Source of the DNA: Protostelium mycophagum
Taxonomy: Eukaryota > Evosea > Variosea > Protosteliida > Protosteliaceae
Assembly (NCBI GenBank): GCA_002081555.1
Contig: MZNV01002818.1
Coordinates: 1-27,108, forward strand
Reading direction: 5' to 3'
Length of the DNA stretch: 27,108 nucleotides
Numbering within the stretch: position 1 is the first letter of the stretch; each line of letters begins with the position of its first letter. Under the pieces are notes generated by a model, which was not told the DNA's origin, ran no database searches, and saw only the letters and a program-made list of their open reading frames with translations. The position numbers and the translations under genes were made by a program. Below are positions 1-10,598 of this stretch, one piece after another.

Positions 1-24
1 ACAAGAAAATAATATACGTAATAC

Positions 25-298
25 GAAATTTCCGTGAAATTTCCAGATCATACAACGCAGCCAAAATGACACCGGGCCGCCGCTATGCGAGCTAGAGCCT
101 GAGAGGCCCGCAGAGCCCCATAGAGGCCCTGGGGACACCGCAACGAGAATAAAGAAGATAAAGAAATATGAAATTTCCGTGAAATTTCCAGATCATACAA
201 CGCAGCCAAAATAACCCCTCTCAGCTGCCGCTATGCGAGCTAGAGCCTGAGAGGCCCGGAGAGCCCCATAGAGGCCCTGGAGACACCGCAACGAGAAT
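25..298. repeat. Direct repeat, two copies, period 145 bp
   Basis: Two copies of a unit of about 130 bp start at 25 and 170. Each opens with GAAATTTCCGTGAAATTTCC and continues through a GC-rich core ending near CACCGCAACGAGAAT. The copies differ by a few substitutions and one 3-bp length change. On the minus strand both keep the same open frame up to a stop (core QGLYGALRASQALARIAA), and at least one difference is synonymous. This could be a duplicated exon with its intron, or a small tandem repeat. The opening motif resembles the GAAATTTC boxes in many introns of this window. Confidence 0.75.
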
Positions 299-860
299 AT
301 AGAGAATATAAAGAGAATAAAGAAGGGTCGAGACTCACTGGGGGTCTGAGCGGACTCAAAGAAACCATCTGCCTTCAACTCTCTTCTTAAATCATCGAGG
401 TCAGCTGTGCGGAACTGTCCAGCATATTCCTCTCAAAGAATGGCGCTCAAGTTCTCTTTGCGAATACCTCCTCTCCCCTTCTTATCGGCATACTTTTTGC
501 CCACTGGGTTGTTGTCATTACTGTCTCAAAGACGGATAAACTTCTGCAATTCAGTCTTGGCCATCTTTCCTGTATACGCTTGGACCTCTATTTGTACTCC
601 ACAAGACCTTGTGCGGAATCGTCCAGCATATTCCTCTCGAAGAATGGCGCTCAAGTTCTCTTCACGAATACCTCCTCTCCCCTTCTTATCGGCGTACTTT
701 TCGCCCACTGTGTTGTTGGCATTACTATCCCAAAGACGGATAAACTTCTGCAATTTAGTCTCGGCCATCTTTCCTGTATACGCTTGGAGGACCTGGATTC
801 GTACTCCACAAGACCTTCTTCGAAACGGTGGAATACGGACCCAAGATCTGGCATAGAGTC
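193..860 (-). pseudogene. Broken repeat-coding ORF, two 68-residue repeats
   Basis: Read on the minus strand, this stretch encodes two near-identical units of about 68 residues (offset 204 bp), each containing LQKFIRL, VGxKYADKKGRGGI and NLSAILREEYAG. A third degenerate unit lies upstream near 800-860. In the downstream unit the codon after LQKFIRL is TGA where the other copy has TGG, so the frame is interrupted, yet the sequence beyond stays well conserved and reads on to about 193 (FRTADLDDLRRELKADGFF). No ATG opens the frame in a convincing place. I do not recognise the family. It may be a decayed tandem-repeat gene, the 3' exons of a gene starting elsewhere, or a mobile-element remnant. 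Its relation to the 145-bp repeats at its 3' side is unknown. Confidence 0.4.
407..798. repeat. Direct repeat, two copies, offset 204 bp
   Basis: The DNA from 407 to about 600 recurs at 611 to about 798 with roughly 90% identity by eye; for example GTGCGGAA, TCCAGCATATTCCTCTC and CTTTCCTGTATACGCTTGGA occur in both. A weaker third copy begins near 808. The period is close to a multiple of three, as expected for repeats in coding sequence. Confidence 0.85.
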
Positions 861-1148
861 AGAATGAGAGATATGAACCGACGTCGGCGAGGTATTGTTA
901 CCTGTGGACGCTCAAGACGAGTCTATAAAGATACGGCGCGATACGGACCGAAGACCTGAGAAAAAGTCAGATTGAACATGGATCAATACGATGAATGAGA
1001 ACGGCTATGATTCGATAAGACGTCTACAATCGAGCGTCTACCTGTGTGTGGTCGAGGTCTCTGGAAGTAGAGCACTTCCTTGTGTCGTTGCTTTTCACGC
1101 GGTTTACAACGACACATTTGAATTTCAAAAAGTTGGGAGACAAGGAGG

Positions 1149-3378
1149 ATGTCATCAAAAGAATTGAATCGTGAAACTCGAACAAGCACCATCGATATCT
1201 CAGATCTAGACCTGACCCTTTCCAAGAAGTTTGAAGGATTCTGGACATTTGTTTGTGAGAGGAGATCAATAGAAGTAAAGAGGAGAAATGGACAGGAACC
1301 ACCATGGACAACAGATCCCATCTTGAAACATCACAAGTTTACTAATGTCTCCCGAATCACAGATCGAGGAACACAATTCTTGATCAAAGAGGTGATTGAA
1401 AAGGGTTCTCAAGAACTAGAAGAGCAGGTGATGGGAACTGTTGATGTTTCTCTGATCACGTAGGTGTTCAGAGTGTTATTGTTCAAGACGTTCAATAAGG
1501 TGGAGACATGGAATCATCTCAAGAAAAAGTTTGGCGAACTGACCTTCTCAACATTCGTACCCTCAGAATACGCTGCTACCCTAGACACATTAAGATTAAC
1601 GACAGTAAGGACGAATGTTTGATTTCAATTACCGAATGAACACAGACAATATACACTGGTGCTTATCAAATACCCGCTCCTTCTCTTGGTAGGGAGATCA
1701 TTAGCCTCGTACTTGCCATGATCACTTCAAGAATTGTGTTGACCATTCCAAGGTTTTAATACATCCCACTTCAATCACTTATCCCTAATCAAAATCATGA
1801 TGGATGATGAACTTCCAAAGAAATTATCAGAGATGGAGTTTAGCATCGATGCATTCGAACACTTAAGAGGCTACCGGAGTATTGGCGACTTCATAGGTGC
1901 GCATGATCATTTAAATCATTCTCATTTTCATGCTGGTGAAAATTAATCTTCAACAATTATTTTTCACGAATTATCAACTCAGTTCAATCTCACGGTACAT
2001 ACCGTGACGAGTGCGTTAATACACCGTGATTTTTGAGACATTCCAGCGTTTCAGCTTATTCAAGATCTCGCCTACACTAAAGCAGTGAGTTTTTATTTTT
2101 CTTGCAAAAAGAAAAAAATATTCTGTTTTTTTGTTGGATTTTCCGCAGACGCACGGTTACATACCGCAATTTTCACGTCAGCTAACGAGATACAAATATC
2201 AATAAGAAAATTAGATGACGGGTTCTGACTTTTCAAGTTGAATTTCCACGAAGACGATTTCGTCGTGATGGGACCGGGGTCAAAGTCAGGACTCTCCCAG
2301 TGCTTTAGAGGCCAGATAGGCGGTATAGAAGACCAAGTGAGTCGATTTTCCACGTCTTTGTGAAGATCCTTCTTGCACTATTATTTGCGGCTTCGCCGGC
2401 CGAGTATACCGATTCTTTTTGCTTTGGTGATTTCACCAAACACACAGTTGACTCCGTCATCTGACGGCTTTGCCACGAATAAAACGGATTTTATTATTAT
2501 AACCAAAAAGAATATGCACAGCCATGATAATATGTACTTAATGAAAGTGTTTTGTATTTTGGAAGCATCGATAGCAAGATCTGTGATAGAAATGTCTTTC
2601 CCCCCAGATTAATACGCGAGAAGGTGATCAGATGGATGTCTGACACACAAGAACAACACCTGAAGAACTACTCTCTTCAATTTGAAGGTATTTCACACAA
2701 TGGAAAAGTCCTTTTGACGAGGTTGACACTGTCGGACATCGAACATTCTTTGTGCGAGGTGTGCCTTGAGATTTTAAATTTTTATCATTCTTTTATAGTG
2801 AATGGAATTTTTTTTCAATTTTGTGGAATAAACAGATCCGATTACACTACCGTGAAATTTGCGGTACTTACCGTGCTTGAACATATCACGATCTCGACTG
2901 TTCTCAACAAAACAGTTTCACAAATACCAGAGTATTAAAGCAAAAAGAAACACGGAGCATGAAGACACTTATATCTACAAAAAAGATAATTACCAGCTCT
3001 GTTTTCCCACAGCATGGAGGGACCCCTCCACATACAATCCCAACGTCCGAAAAGGTATCCTCTCGTTATATTTTTCAAAGTCTTTTCTGATGGAGAAAGC
3101 CGAACGCAAGCGAAAGATAGACAAGATAGAGGAAAGGTATGCGGTGGAAAAGATCATTTCTTCCAGAAGAATCAAAGGACAAGTGCAGTACCTCGTACAC
3201 TGGGAAGGTACATCCATTCTTCTTTCAAGATGTTGGCCTCTTTCCTCAAAGAAAAAACGTGCACGTGTGCATTTCCAGAGATATTGTGGATCATCAGTCA
3301 GTCATTGACTTTATAAGGATATGGAGAAGGTATGAGAAGTTGGGAGCCGAGCGAGATGCTGATGGTGGACGTACCTGA
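1149..3378 (+). CDS. 5-hmdU DNA kinase helical-domain protein with C-terminal chromodomain
   Basis: Proposed exons: 1149-1427, 1464-1604, 1646-1688, 1753-1896, 2047-2084, 2238-2336, 2579-2758, 2997-3207, 3230-3378; 1284 nt, 427 residues. Residues 1-260 resemble the 5-hmdU DNA kinase helical domain, also called alpha-glutamyl/putrescinyl thymine pyrophosphorylase (known from DNA-hypermodifying phages and fungi). Visible family motifs, in order: FWTFVCERRSI, PPWTTDPIL, KFTNVSRITDRGTQF, FRVLLFKTFNKVETW, TIYTGAYQIP, DFVVMGPGSKSG, VIRWMSDTQEQH. After exon 8 comes a chromodomain-like stretch (YAVEKIISSRRIKGQVQYLVHWE, then a part-helical tail IVDHQSVIDFI). I see no P-loop kinase domain. Weak points: the 2579 and 2997 acceptors, the 22-nt last intron, and whether the chromodomain (which has its own ATG at 3090) is a separate gene. 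The helical-domain call is strong; the fusion is inferred from matching phases. Confidence 0.75.
2387..2400. repeat. Intronic GCGGC hairpin
   Basis: GCGGCTTCGCCGGC forms a short GC stem around a TTC loop inside the 242-nt intron (2337-2578) of the 5-hmdU kinase-domain gene. A second, looser copy (GGCTTTGCC) lies near 2466 in the same intron. Confidence 0.6.
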
Positions 3379-3437
3379 GATCTTAAAGGAGTTTGAACAA
3401 TCCCGAAAAATATCGATTTGAATACAGTTTGTTTTAT

Positions 3438-4683
3438 TTACGGATGAATGAGGTAGACCTCCATCTCTTTGACAATGAAGTCTTTGCTCTTGGTCAAGTA
3501 CTTCATCTGTTTGTCCCGATAGAAGCCCGCTGTGAGATGAGAGTACCCCTTCACACCGTCTTTTGGAAACCAGACCACCAAATTGTGCGAGTTCTTGCCG
3601 TTCGTTTTGGTGGAACCAAATACTGGCCCAAAACTTGCATCATGCACATAAGATTGGCTCGTTGGATTTTGAGAGTTCGCCGCGAACACAGTGCGAGGCA
3701 CTCCTTTTGAATTGACCAATGTGTAGAGAAAGGAGTGACGATCTTGGATCAGTTGTTCTGTTGGGGTCGTTGCTGGGAGAGATCTGTAACCACCAAATAT
3801 CTCATCATCTGTAGATTGGATGACAACAAGGACTTCCTATTAAACATTGAGTGCTGATGATAAGAGTAGGACGCAGTCTACCTTTGCATCGCATCTGTTG
3901 TGGAATTCTGCTGCCGTAAAACCGTGTTCTGTGCCTCTATAAAGTCTCTTTCCAATCTGACTGCCTATATAATCCTCCAGAAGATTACCATGGATCCCAC
4001 TCAATATTGGGCTGTGGTCATGAAATATCTTGGAATTTTAATGTACAATCAGATGTGACTGTATTATGTGCATCCAGGAATCAAATCATCATTTTTTCAA
4101 TGTGCTGATCTTCGCAATAAAACAAAAATTAAAGCTTGAAGACAAATAACAATGGAAACATTGTTGAGAGAACTGACCTTGATACCAACTTGATAAAAGT
4201 CCAGCTCTACAGCAAAATCCCTCTTCTCTTCATTGCTCAATCTGGCGGTGATTAGATTGCCTGTTCTCAAGTAGTCCATTATTCTCCCAAAATGAGTAGG
4301 TGATCTGTCCACAAAGTACGATCCATCAGACTCTGGCTTCAATTTTCAGATCTTGATTATCCATCAACTCCAACCTGCCACAAGCCACTGCCAAGCATTC
4401 CTGTAAAGAAAGTGTCTGGCTGTCTCAGCAGTACCTCCTTTGTGATCTCGAATCGTGTTCCTCCAACATTCAACACGATTCTCGGCTGTGCCTTCCTCGC
4501 ATTCTCCTTCATCTCTTCACAGGTCTTTTCCCAATCCTCTTTCATCTTCATTAACTTCTTTTCCTCTTCCAACAACTCTTCCATCGTCTGTTCCATTCTA
4601 CCCAGCATCACAGTGTAGTCTTTTTGTATCTCTCTTATCTTATTTATCTTTGGGGTCACATCTTCTGTTCTTGCTCTCTTCAT
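3438..4683 (-). CDS. BTB/T1 (KCTD-type) and TLDc domain protein
   Basis: Exons (minus): 4683-4375, 4336-4178, 4028-3882, 3836-3438; 337 residues. Residues 15-65 are a charged coiled coil. Residues 68-156 form a T1-type BTB domain as in KCTD proteins and Kv channel tetramerisation domains (RIVLNVGGTRFEITKEVLL, then DRSPTHFGRIMDYLRTG), which mediates oligomerisation. From about 175 to the end is a TLDc-like domain (LYRGTEHGFTAAEFHNRCD, STDDEIFGGYRS, DASFGPVFG, and a final EMEVYLI). BTB plus TLDc proteins are common in protists; some TLDc proteins act in oxidative-stress protection or on the V-ATPase, but nothing here fixes the role. ATG 4683 is the first in frame and follows a TTTTTTCCAG. AATAAA overlaps the stop by one base. 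The gene converges with the preceding gene, 59 bp apart. Confidence 0.82.
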
Positions 4684-4922
4684 TTCTGCGAAATCAGGTC
4701 CTGGAAAAAATTTCGGGTCCAACAGCAAACAATGGCTTCATTGATCATTCAAAATTGCATGCTGCCAAAGAAGATCAGATCACCAATCTTGGCAGAATCA
4801 TTCATCTGTCAATTGGAAGCATGTAACTTTGCTTCTTCATTTCAGTAATTTCATTCAAAGCATGAATAGAGAGGTGATAGAGTCCGGTTGACGGCCATTA
4901 TCTTTTATCTAAATGAACCTCT
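4684..4922. other. Intergenic spacer, 239 bp
   Basis: Lies between the UTP4 stop and the BTB-TLDc start, both on the minus strand. It should hold the BTB-TLDc promoter and the UTP4 poly(A) site. On the minus strand a pyrimidine-rich TTTTTTCCAG at about 4699 precedes the BTB-TLDc ATG by 15-20 nt and could be a 5' UTR splice acceptor. I see no other gene. Confidence 0.5.
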
Positions 4923-7606
4923 TTATTCGATGTATCTCTTCCTAAACATCACTTGTCCTTGTGACGCCGCCAGTTGGTTGTAAGGCCTCTCTACGGTCAC
5001 CACCTTCTCTTCATCGCTATACAAGAACAAAAGCGGATAGAACTCCCCGATCGGAGAACTGCGCACCGGCTGTACATCTCAGAACATGACGTGTGATGAC
5101 GTCATCAATATCCCCACCTTGTCGAGGTCTAGCATAACGAAAGAGCTGCTGTTATAGAGGATGAGCTTGCGTCCCGGTCCTTCAATCATGCCGACGAAAG
5201 GAAGCTCGTGGTAGAATGCCTCTTTGAAGCACTTTTCCTGGGAAGAGTCGGAAATCCAGGGAACTATGGCCTGATCTTTCGCGGAATATAGAACGAAGGT
5301 GGAGTCATGATTCAAGATGACAAGACGGTCCTCTATAAAACGCAGATTCAAAACACCCTCCACAGAAACCTGAGACACCACCTGTGACATCTCAGTGAAA
5401 TTTCAGTGAAATCTCCGTACCTTTTCTTCTGACAGATCTACGATTAAGATCTGACCTTGGTTTGTTGCCACGGCGAGCAATTGTTCGTCTTCATGGAGGG
5501 AAACAGCGTAAGACCCTCCCTCCCCTTTTTCTCTGAATGAGATCGATGACGTCATGGTGACGTCATGAGGATGTTGTAGATCGAGTGTGATTACTTCCGA
5601 ATCAAAACTCGTGGCAATCAATCTCTTGCTGTCCTTTGTAAAGACGATCCTGGTGGCCGCGAATTTTCGTGGAAGTTTCATTCTCTTCGGCTTGCCGTCT
5701 TGTATGTGTAGAACTCGCAGAGAAGTCGCATCGGAATAAGCCAAAAATTGTCCGTTGTTGGACATACGACAATGCACCACGTTCCCGCCGCGAGGTTCTA
5801 TTTTTAGAAACGTGCTGGGTGACGTCTTCAGAGGAATATTCGCACCGTGCGAGCTGTCAGTGTCACCGTGTGATGACGCTGACACGTGTCAGTTTGACAT
5901 GTGGTGTCTACAACGGTACCTTCGCCTAAACGGAATAATTCAATGGATTTTTCGCTGTAGTATCTTGACATCAACAAGTTTGAGTCTGGTGAATATTGAA
6001 AGCAATCCCTTGCGTTCAGAAAGATGTCAGACTTGACCACTCTGTTTGCTTTTCCTGTTTTTTTCAGCGAAAGTTCTCGGAATATTCTGGGAAAAGTGAG
6101 GGAAGTTTCTGGAAAATCACCTTGGCCTAATGTCATGATGTACAGGAAACCGTCAGCACCGGCTGATGCGAGGAATTGGCCGTCTGAAGAGGTTGATAAC
6201 GCTTTTATATCGTTAAAACTGTTCCTCAGCTTGAGTGACGCGATCCACCCCTGAATTTTCTCAGAATTTTCCCAGAAATCTCCAGAGTTTTTCCAGGGTT
6301 TCCGTGAGGTTTCTCGGAAGTTTCTCACCTTTTCGGACTTTGAAAAACCGATAACGTTGGAATCGATTCCTGAGGCAAAAATTTTGTTATGATCTGAAGA
6401 CTTTGCGATCGCCAAAATGTCGGAGCTGTGAGATCTGAACTCGGTAATAACCGTGAGGGTCGTCCTGTCCCATAACGTCACGTGACCTCTGCAGTCACCT
6501 GAATTATCTCAGAAATTTCACAAGAAAAGGAAGGTGCCATTTCTCAGTTTTCGGGAGAAAATTCGCTGAAAATTGACTCACCAGTAACTATGGTGTTGTC
6601 CTTGAGATAAGCAATACTCCAGATGGGTTGTAGTGCAGTTTTATCTGCTTGAATTTTCTAAGAAAAGTCAGTCACATTTCAATAAAACACCAAAAATGTT
6701 GACCTTTTTATTTGAATTTTATGTACAAATAAAGTGACATTGCAGCAGATGAAGATGCATCACGTTCTGATGGTTTGTAGAGGACGATTAATACTCAAAC
6801 TTTCAACAAGAAAACACTCACCGTGACTTGGAAGTACTCTTGGTTCTGCCATTTTTTGGTGCTCCAAATGGCGACGAATCCTCTGACATCTCCAGTGACG
6901 ATCTCTCTCCCATCTGGGCTCCATGCCAAACTCAAAATGCGCCCTGATCATTTTCAATCTCTCGGATGAAAGATCAGATCTCACCTCCAGCCCTTCTGAT
7001 AGTTCTGTGGATCTTGATGGGTTTTTTTTGTAACACTTCAAATACTCGAACACCTCCGTCTTCACATCCTGCAGCGAGATATGTGGCTTGATTCTGAAAA
7101 CGATCAGGCCCCAGAAAAATTTCTTGGGAATTAGATCTTGAAGGTGATCATTCGGCATTGTGATCATGATCTGTCACCTCTTCAACATCCATATCGTTCT
7201 CTCCGCTCTTTATGAACTCAGATGTATATGTAGATAGACACCAAACGGGTGGTAGACCTGTGTTCCCGCTGTATAAAGAATCACTCTCTTCGAATTGAAA
7301 CTTTCTAGTCATCAACGTCTGAACGTCCCATTCTGTGATCGTGCCAGAGAATCCTGCAGAGAAAAGGCGCTCTCCCACCCAAACCAAAGAGGTAAGACCA
7401 GCATGAGTTCCATATATTGTCCTCCATAAAGTCCATCTACCGTCGGCCAACTTTGTCCATAATTGTATGTCACCAATAGAGAGACCTACAGCAAGGAGGT
7501 AATTGGTAAAGATATTGGAATTAGATTTGATGTCCGCATCCCTAAAGGCAAGGGCAGAGATTGTTGCACCTTTCCAATCAACGAAACGACATCTGTGTGC
7601 CTCCAT
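4923..7606 (-). CDS. UTP4: U3 snoRNA-associated protein 4 (cirhin homologue)
   Basis: Ten exons (minus): 7606-7178, 7093-6985, 6943-6822, 6657-6582, 6498-6329, 6250-6121, 6054-5920, 5878-5421, 5381-5118, 5069-4923; 2040 nt, 679 residues against 686 in human cirhin. UTP4 is a tandem WD40 beta-propeller protein of the t-UTP subcomplex of the nucleolar small-subunit processome, needed for pre-18S rRNA synthesis. Landmarks align over the whole length: HRCRFVDW near the start, VWVGERLFSAGFSGTITEWD, YLAAGCEDGGVRVFEV, ILSLAWSPDGREIVTGD, PIWSIAYLKDNTIVTGD, and the C-terminal FYPLLFLYSDEEKVVTVERP. Exon phases all agree. The last codon and stop lie within GAATAAAG, so stop and poly(A) signal coincide. 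Several introns contain GAAATTTC-like boxes. Divergent from the secreted-protein gene at 8259. Confidence 0.93.
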
Positions 7607-8258
7607 CTTTCGATGTGATTATGTGAGATCGGTTCATCTCAGAAATTTCGCGTTCGGCAGGTTGTAGAGATGGGCTGAGAAAAGCAATAAATTCACAAAA
7701 TAAGTCAAAATAAGTGACTGAATCCTTAGAGATAGCACATGATCTTCGATATATTCCACTGATCAGTGGTTGAAACTATAATGTATATGGCTTGGCATTC
7801 ATCACGATCTGGACTGGCGAACGATGCAAGCAATCGTCGCGAGCACAGGTTATTAATAGTATCAACGTTCCACTTTCAAAATTCGAGGAGTTTACAAAAA
7901 TTGTGAAATGAAGAATATAAAGACAAAACATTGTGGTCAGAAACAAATCTTTAAGCAGTGTAAACGCCTCGCACTACTGCGTTCTGCGTCCATCGTGTCA
8001 CAGCACCGTCATTTCGTCAAAATACCCCTCGCCTCTTCTGAGATTGAAACTTATTCGTGGTGACGCCCACCTTTGCGAAAGTCGGTGTCATTTGCAGATG
8101 GAGATTGGTCATGAGTGTTTGTGCTGATCGTGTATTCACCATGGGAACTGTCTCGTAGATGTCATCCGGAAGCTTCCCAAAATAACTTGGAACATTCCGC
8201 CACGGAATCTTCTTTTCTTCACAACCTTCGACGTCGTCACTTCTTGAAGACAGTCGAG
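7607..8258. other. Intergenic region between divergent genes, 652 bp
   Basis: Separates the UTP4 start from the secreted-protein start and must contain both promoters. It carries a short direct repeat (CAAAATAAGT at about 7695 and 7705) and a GAAATTTC-like box near 7641. A frame is open from an ATG at 8115 into the downstream gene, but its extra 48 residues show no family features and would bury the signal peptide. No RNA gene recognised. Confidence 0.5.
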
Positions 8259-9036
8259 ATGAACTCACGAGCCGGAATCCTCTTCGCTCTCTGCTGTGTC
8301 GCGGCTGTGCATGCCGGATATAGGCCAACAGTAGCACCCAAGCCAAATTTTGTCGCCCAAGTGCAAGTGTGGGGCTTAGATGATAAGCCATTTAATGTAT
8401 GCCCATTCCATTGAAGTTGATCAACTCTCATGATCAACAGGCCACTTTGACAACCAATGGAGAGACGCATCGAATTCTGCAAAGACATGGTGTAGACGAA
8501 CAATACTGGTGGATCCTCCAAAGCGACAACAGCTCTTACATGTACTACAATTTTGAAGGTGATTGTGAAATCACCAAAAGGAAGGTCACACACTTCGATT
8601 GGTGAGGTTCATCTTCTTTAAAATCTCTCATCGTTGTAGGTTCTCCTGGGCTCTGAACCCAAAGGGCTCATTTTTTGTTCCTGGTGCTGCAGAAGATCTG
8701 CAAGGAAACCCTGCTGATGTTTGGACGGTAAGTTGTTACCTGACATCGTCTTGCTTTATTTTGACAATTGTAGATGCCCAAAGACAAGAACGGTGTGGTC
8801 ATGCACACTATCCATGTGTCCAACATGGACGCAGAAATCCCCCTCCAGTTTGTCTACAACATGGTATATAATGGAATGGTCAAATGTCAAATTTGACCTT
8901 TTGACAGGGTCGTGACGTGTACATTGTGGATTTCCTCGAGTTCAAGGAGAACACCAAGGATTTATTGCCCATCTACACACCTCCCAAGTACTGCAAATTC
9001 CGCAACCTCCTCTTAGCACCCAGAAAGAGCTTCTAA
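8259..9036 (+). CDS. Small secreted protein, 201 residues
   Basis: Exons 8259-8396, 8441-8601, 8640-8727, 8774-8863, 8908-9036. The chosen ATG opens a classic signal peptide (MNSRAGILFALCCVAAVHAG). The mature part is a mixed-polarity globular chain with few cysteines (GDCEI, PPKYCKF) and aromatic-rich strands such as EQYWWILQ and SYMYYNFEGD. It ends with LLPIYTPPKYCKFRNLLLAP. The layout (strands, then a proline followed by a cysteine near the C-terminus) is loosely reminiscent of ependymin/LolA-like secreted protist proteins, but I cannot claim homology. Phases agree across all four introns. A poly(A) signal AATAAA lies at 9083-9088, 47 nt after the stop, so this gene does not use the fused stop/signal seen elsewhere. 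Confidence 0.8.
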
Positions 9037-9226
9037 AAACTGAAATCTACATTGCAATTCGGTTGAAATTTTATAGTCAAAGAATAAAAGTGTCTTGTCC
9101 AGAAATGCTATTCGTTTTAGAACATACTTGAAATTGAACAGTGCCAACTGTGTGGGCATGTACAAAATCGAAGATGATGTTGATCTCTACAACCCGATCG
9201 ATCTTTGTGATCATTCAAATCGCAGG

Positions 9227-9872
9227 ATGCAGATTGTTTTCGAGCAGTTTCAGGGACAATTTTTGTGGGTGAAGGTCTTCCGCGAAGTGACCAAACTCTC
9301 TAAATTGAGATCTGCACTCGGCCAAGAGGTGGCACTCATCAACCCAGAGCTGATTCTTGATGGTTTTCAAATCGCCGTTGCTGCCAATCGTGCTCTTCAT
9401 GCCGACATTCACAACATAAAGACGACAAAAAATATTCATTCAGAGCTCGTCTTCGCTCTATCTGGAAGCAGAAATGTATGGACTTTCTTTAAATCTGGCT
9501 GATTATTCGGCAGATTACACACTCTCTCAACACTTTTGGTATCCCAGAGACAGCGGATGACTCTAAATATTTAGTAGTAGCTACATTTTCACCAGACAGT
9601 GACAAAGTGAGAAGATTCACATATTTCAGCGTCATCACCATGACATTGTAATAGATCAATTCAATATTGTCAAATATAGAGGGAACAGAGGAGGGTAAAG
9701 ACATCCAAGAATTGATGAGATTTGATTTCAAATCATCTTGTGACATCGCAGCCATAAAAAAGGTGGTAACGACCAAAATAATTAAACTGAAGGTCCACAG
9801 GCGTATAAAATCACAGATAAAGAGGAGGACCTTCTCAAAGCCATCATCAACCGCATCGCAACAAGAGAATGA
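9227..9872 (+). CDS. TPRKB: KEOPS complex subunit TPRKB/Cgi121
   Basis: Exons 9227-9475, 9514-9606, 9655-9762, 9801-9872; 173 residues against 175 in human. Cgi121/TPRKB binds the kinase subunit Bud32/PRPK in KEOPS, which makes t6A37 on ANN-decoding tRNAs; the Cgi121 subunit helps recruit the tRNA. Diagnostic stretches: LINPELILDGFQIAVAANRA, then IKTTKNIHSELVFALSGSRN followed across the intron by ITHSLNTFGI, and a final helix AYKITDKEEDLLKAIINRIA. The start ATG sits directly after CGCAGG; the frame is open upstream to 9095 but the family begins here. The CGCAG could be an acceptor of a 5' UTR intron. The stop is TGA, with AATAAA about 40 nt downstream. Confidence 0.9.
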
Positions 9873-10143
9873 ATGATCAATCTCATGAAACTCTTTGGAT
9901 TTTTTTATCAAAAAATAAACGAAAAAAATTGGGAAAATGAAAAGTTGTTGGTATCTTGGTCAGTAGCATTCACGGTAACAGCACACTAATTACCGAGAAC
10001 TTTACCGTGATTCATCTGCAGGAAGGAAGCAATCTTCACATCTAGTATTTCATTTTGTGTGGTGAATAATGTGTTCAGTTGTAAATCGTTGAAGTTCCAT
10101 CGACACTTGATCATAGACATAACTGGTGCACCATATTGCAGAG

Positions 10144-10219
10144 TTTGGTCAGATTCGCCACGTTAAAAATCTCGGTAATTAACGTGTTTATTACCGAGAA
10201 GTGGAGGAATCTGACCAAA
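10144..10219. repeat. Nested inverted repeat, 76 bp
   Basis: The outer arms are a perfect 13-bp inverted repeat, TTTGGTCAGATTC (10144-10156) and GAATCTGACCAAA (10207-10219). The inner arms are a perfect 9-bp inverted repeat, CTCGGTAAT (10171-10179) and ATTACCGAG (10190-10198). Between the stems GCCAC and GTGG also pair. The whole would fold into a long stem in DNA or RNA. It could be a small terminal-inverted-repeat element or a structured RNA. Confidence 0.85.
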
Positions 10220-10356
10220 TATTCTCTATTAATAGAGATAGATAGTTTTTCATTGTGGAACTATTTTATCCACAAATGTTGGCCCCTCGGGTTCTCGTGA
10301 CCGCAACCCTATAAATACATCTTTCTTCAGAAAAATTCTGTTTCCTAAGAAAAAAT

Positions 10357-10381
10357 CTGGTGGGATGAAATCCCAGGCCAG
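10357..10381. repeat. Short perfect hairpin
   Basis: CTGG-TGGGAT-GAA-ATCCCA-GG-CCAG: a 6-bp perfect stem with a 3-nt loop, extended by four more pairs after a two-base bulge. It lies about 45 nt downstream of a TATAAATA. A role is not evident. Confidence 0.6.
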
Positions 10382-10598
10382 ATCCATTGACAAGTTAAGG
10401 TATAAATGCCCGTTAAGCTTACCGTGCATCTATAACCACTTAAGCTGTTTCTGCAGAATTTGACGAAAACGGTAATACTACATTTCCTCAGAATTTCCAG
10501 CTGTTGAGTACCTCAGTTGCCCCCAACACCAACAATGCATTGAAAGAATCCATATAACCTTCTTTGCAAATCTGTGCATCCTTCGGACTGATCCAAAT

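Larger units (their letters stand above)
9873..10598. other. Intergenic region rich in inverted repeats, 726 bp
   Basis: No convincing coding frame. The stretch contains several TTACCGTG/TTACCGAG boxes (about 9973-10012, 10170-10198, 10420, 10472), the large inverted repeat at 10144-10219, a hairpin at 10357-10381, and TATA-like sequences (CCCTATAAATAC near 10309, GGTATAAATG near 10399). It may hold the SH2-gene promoter, a miniature element, or an unannotated non-coding RNA. Confidence 0.5.

Noticed and set aside
407-867. Plus-strand open frames over the 204-bp repeats
   Set aside because: Both strands are open, but the plus-strand products look like low-complexity shadows, while the minus strand gives charged, globular-looking repeats.
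983-1321. Two overlapping minus-strand open frames
   Set aside because: They lie partly opposite the first exon of the 5-hmdU kinase-domain gene, whose protein is conserved; they show no domain features of their own.
8115-8258. Upstream ATG start for the secreted protein
   Set aside because: It would add 48 charged residues before a perfect signal peptide.
10290-10320. GGTTCTCGTGACCGCAACCC as a tRNA T-arm
   Set aside because: The stem-loop does not fit a T-arm consensus and no matching acceptor or anticodon stem flanks it.
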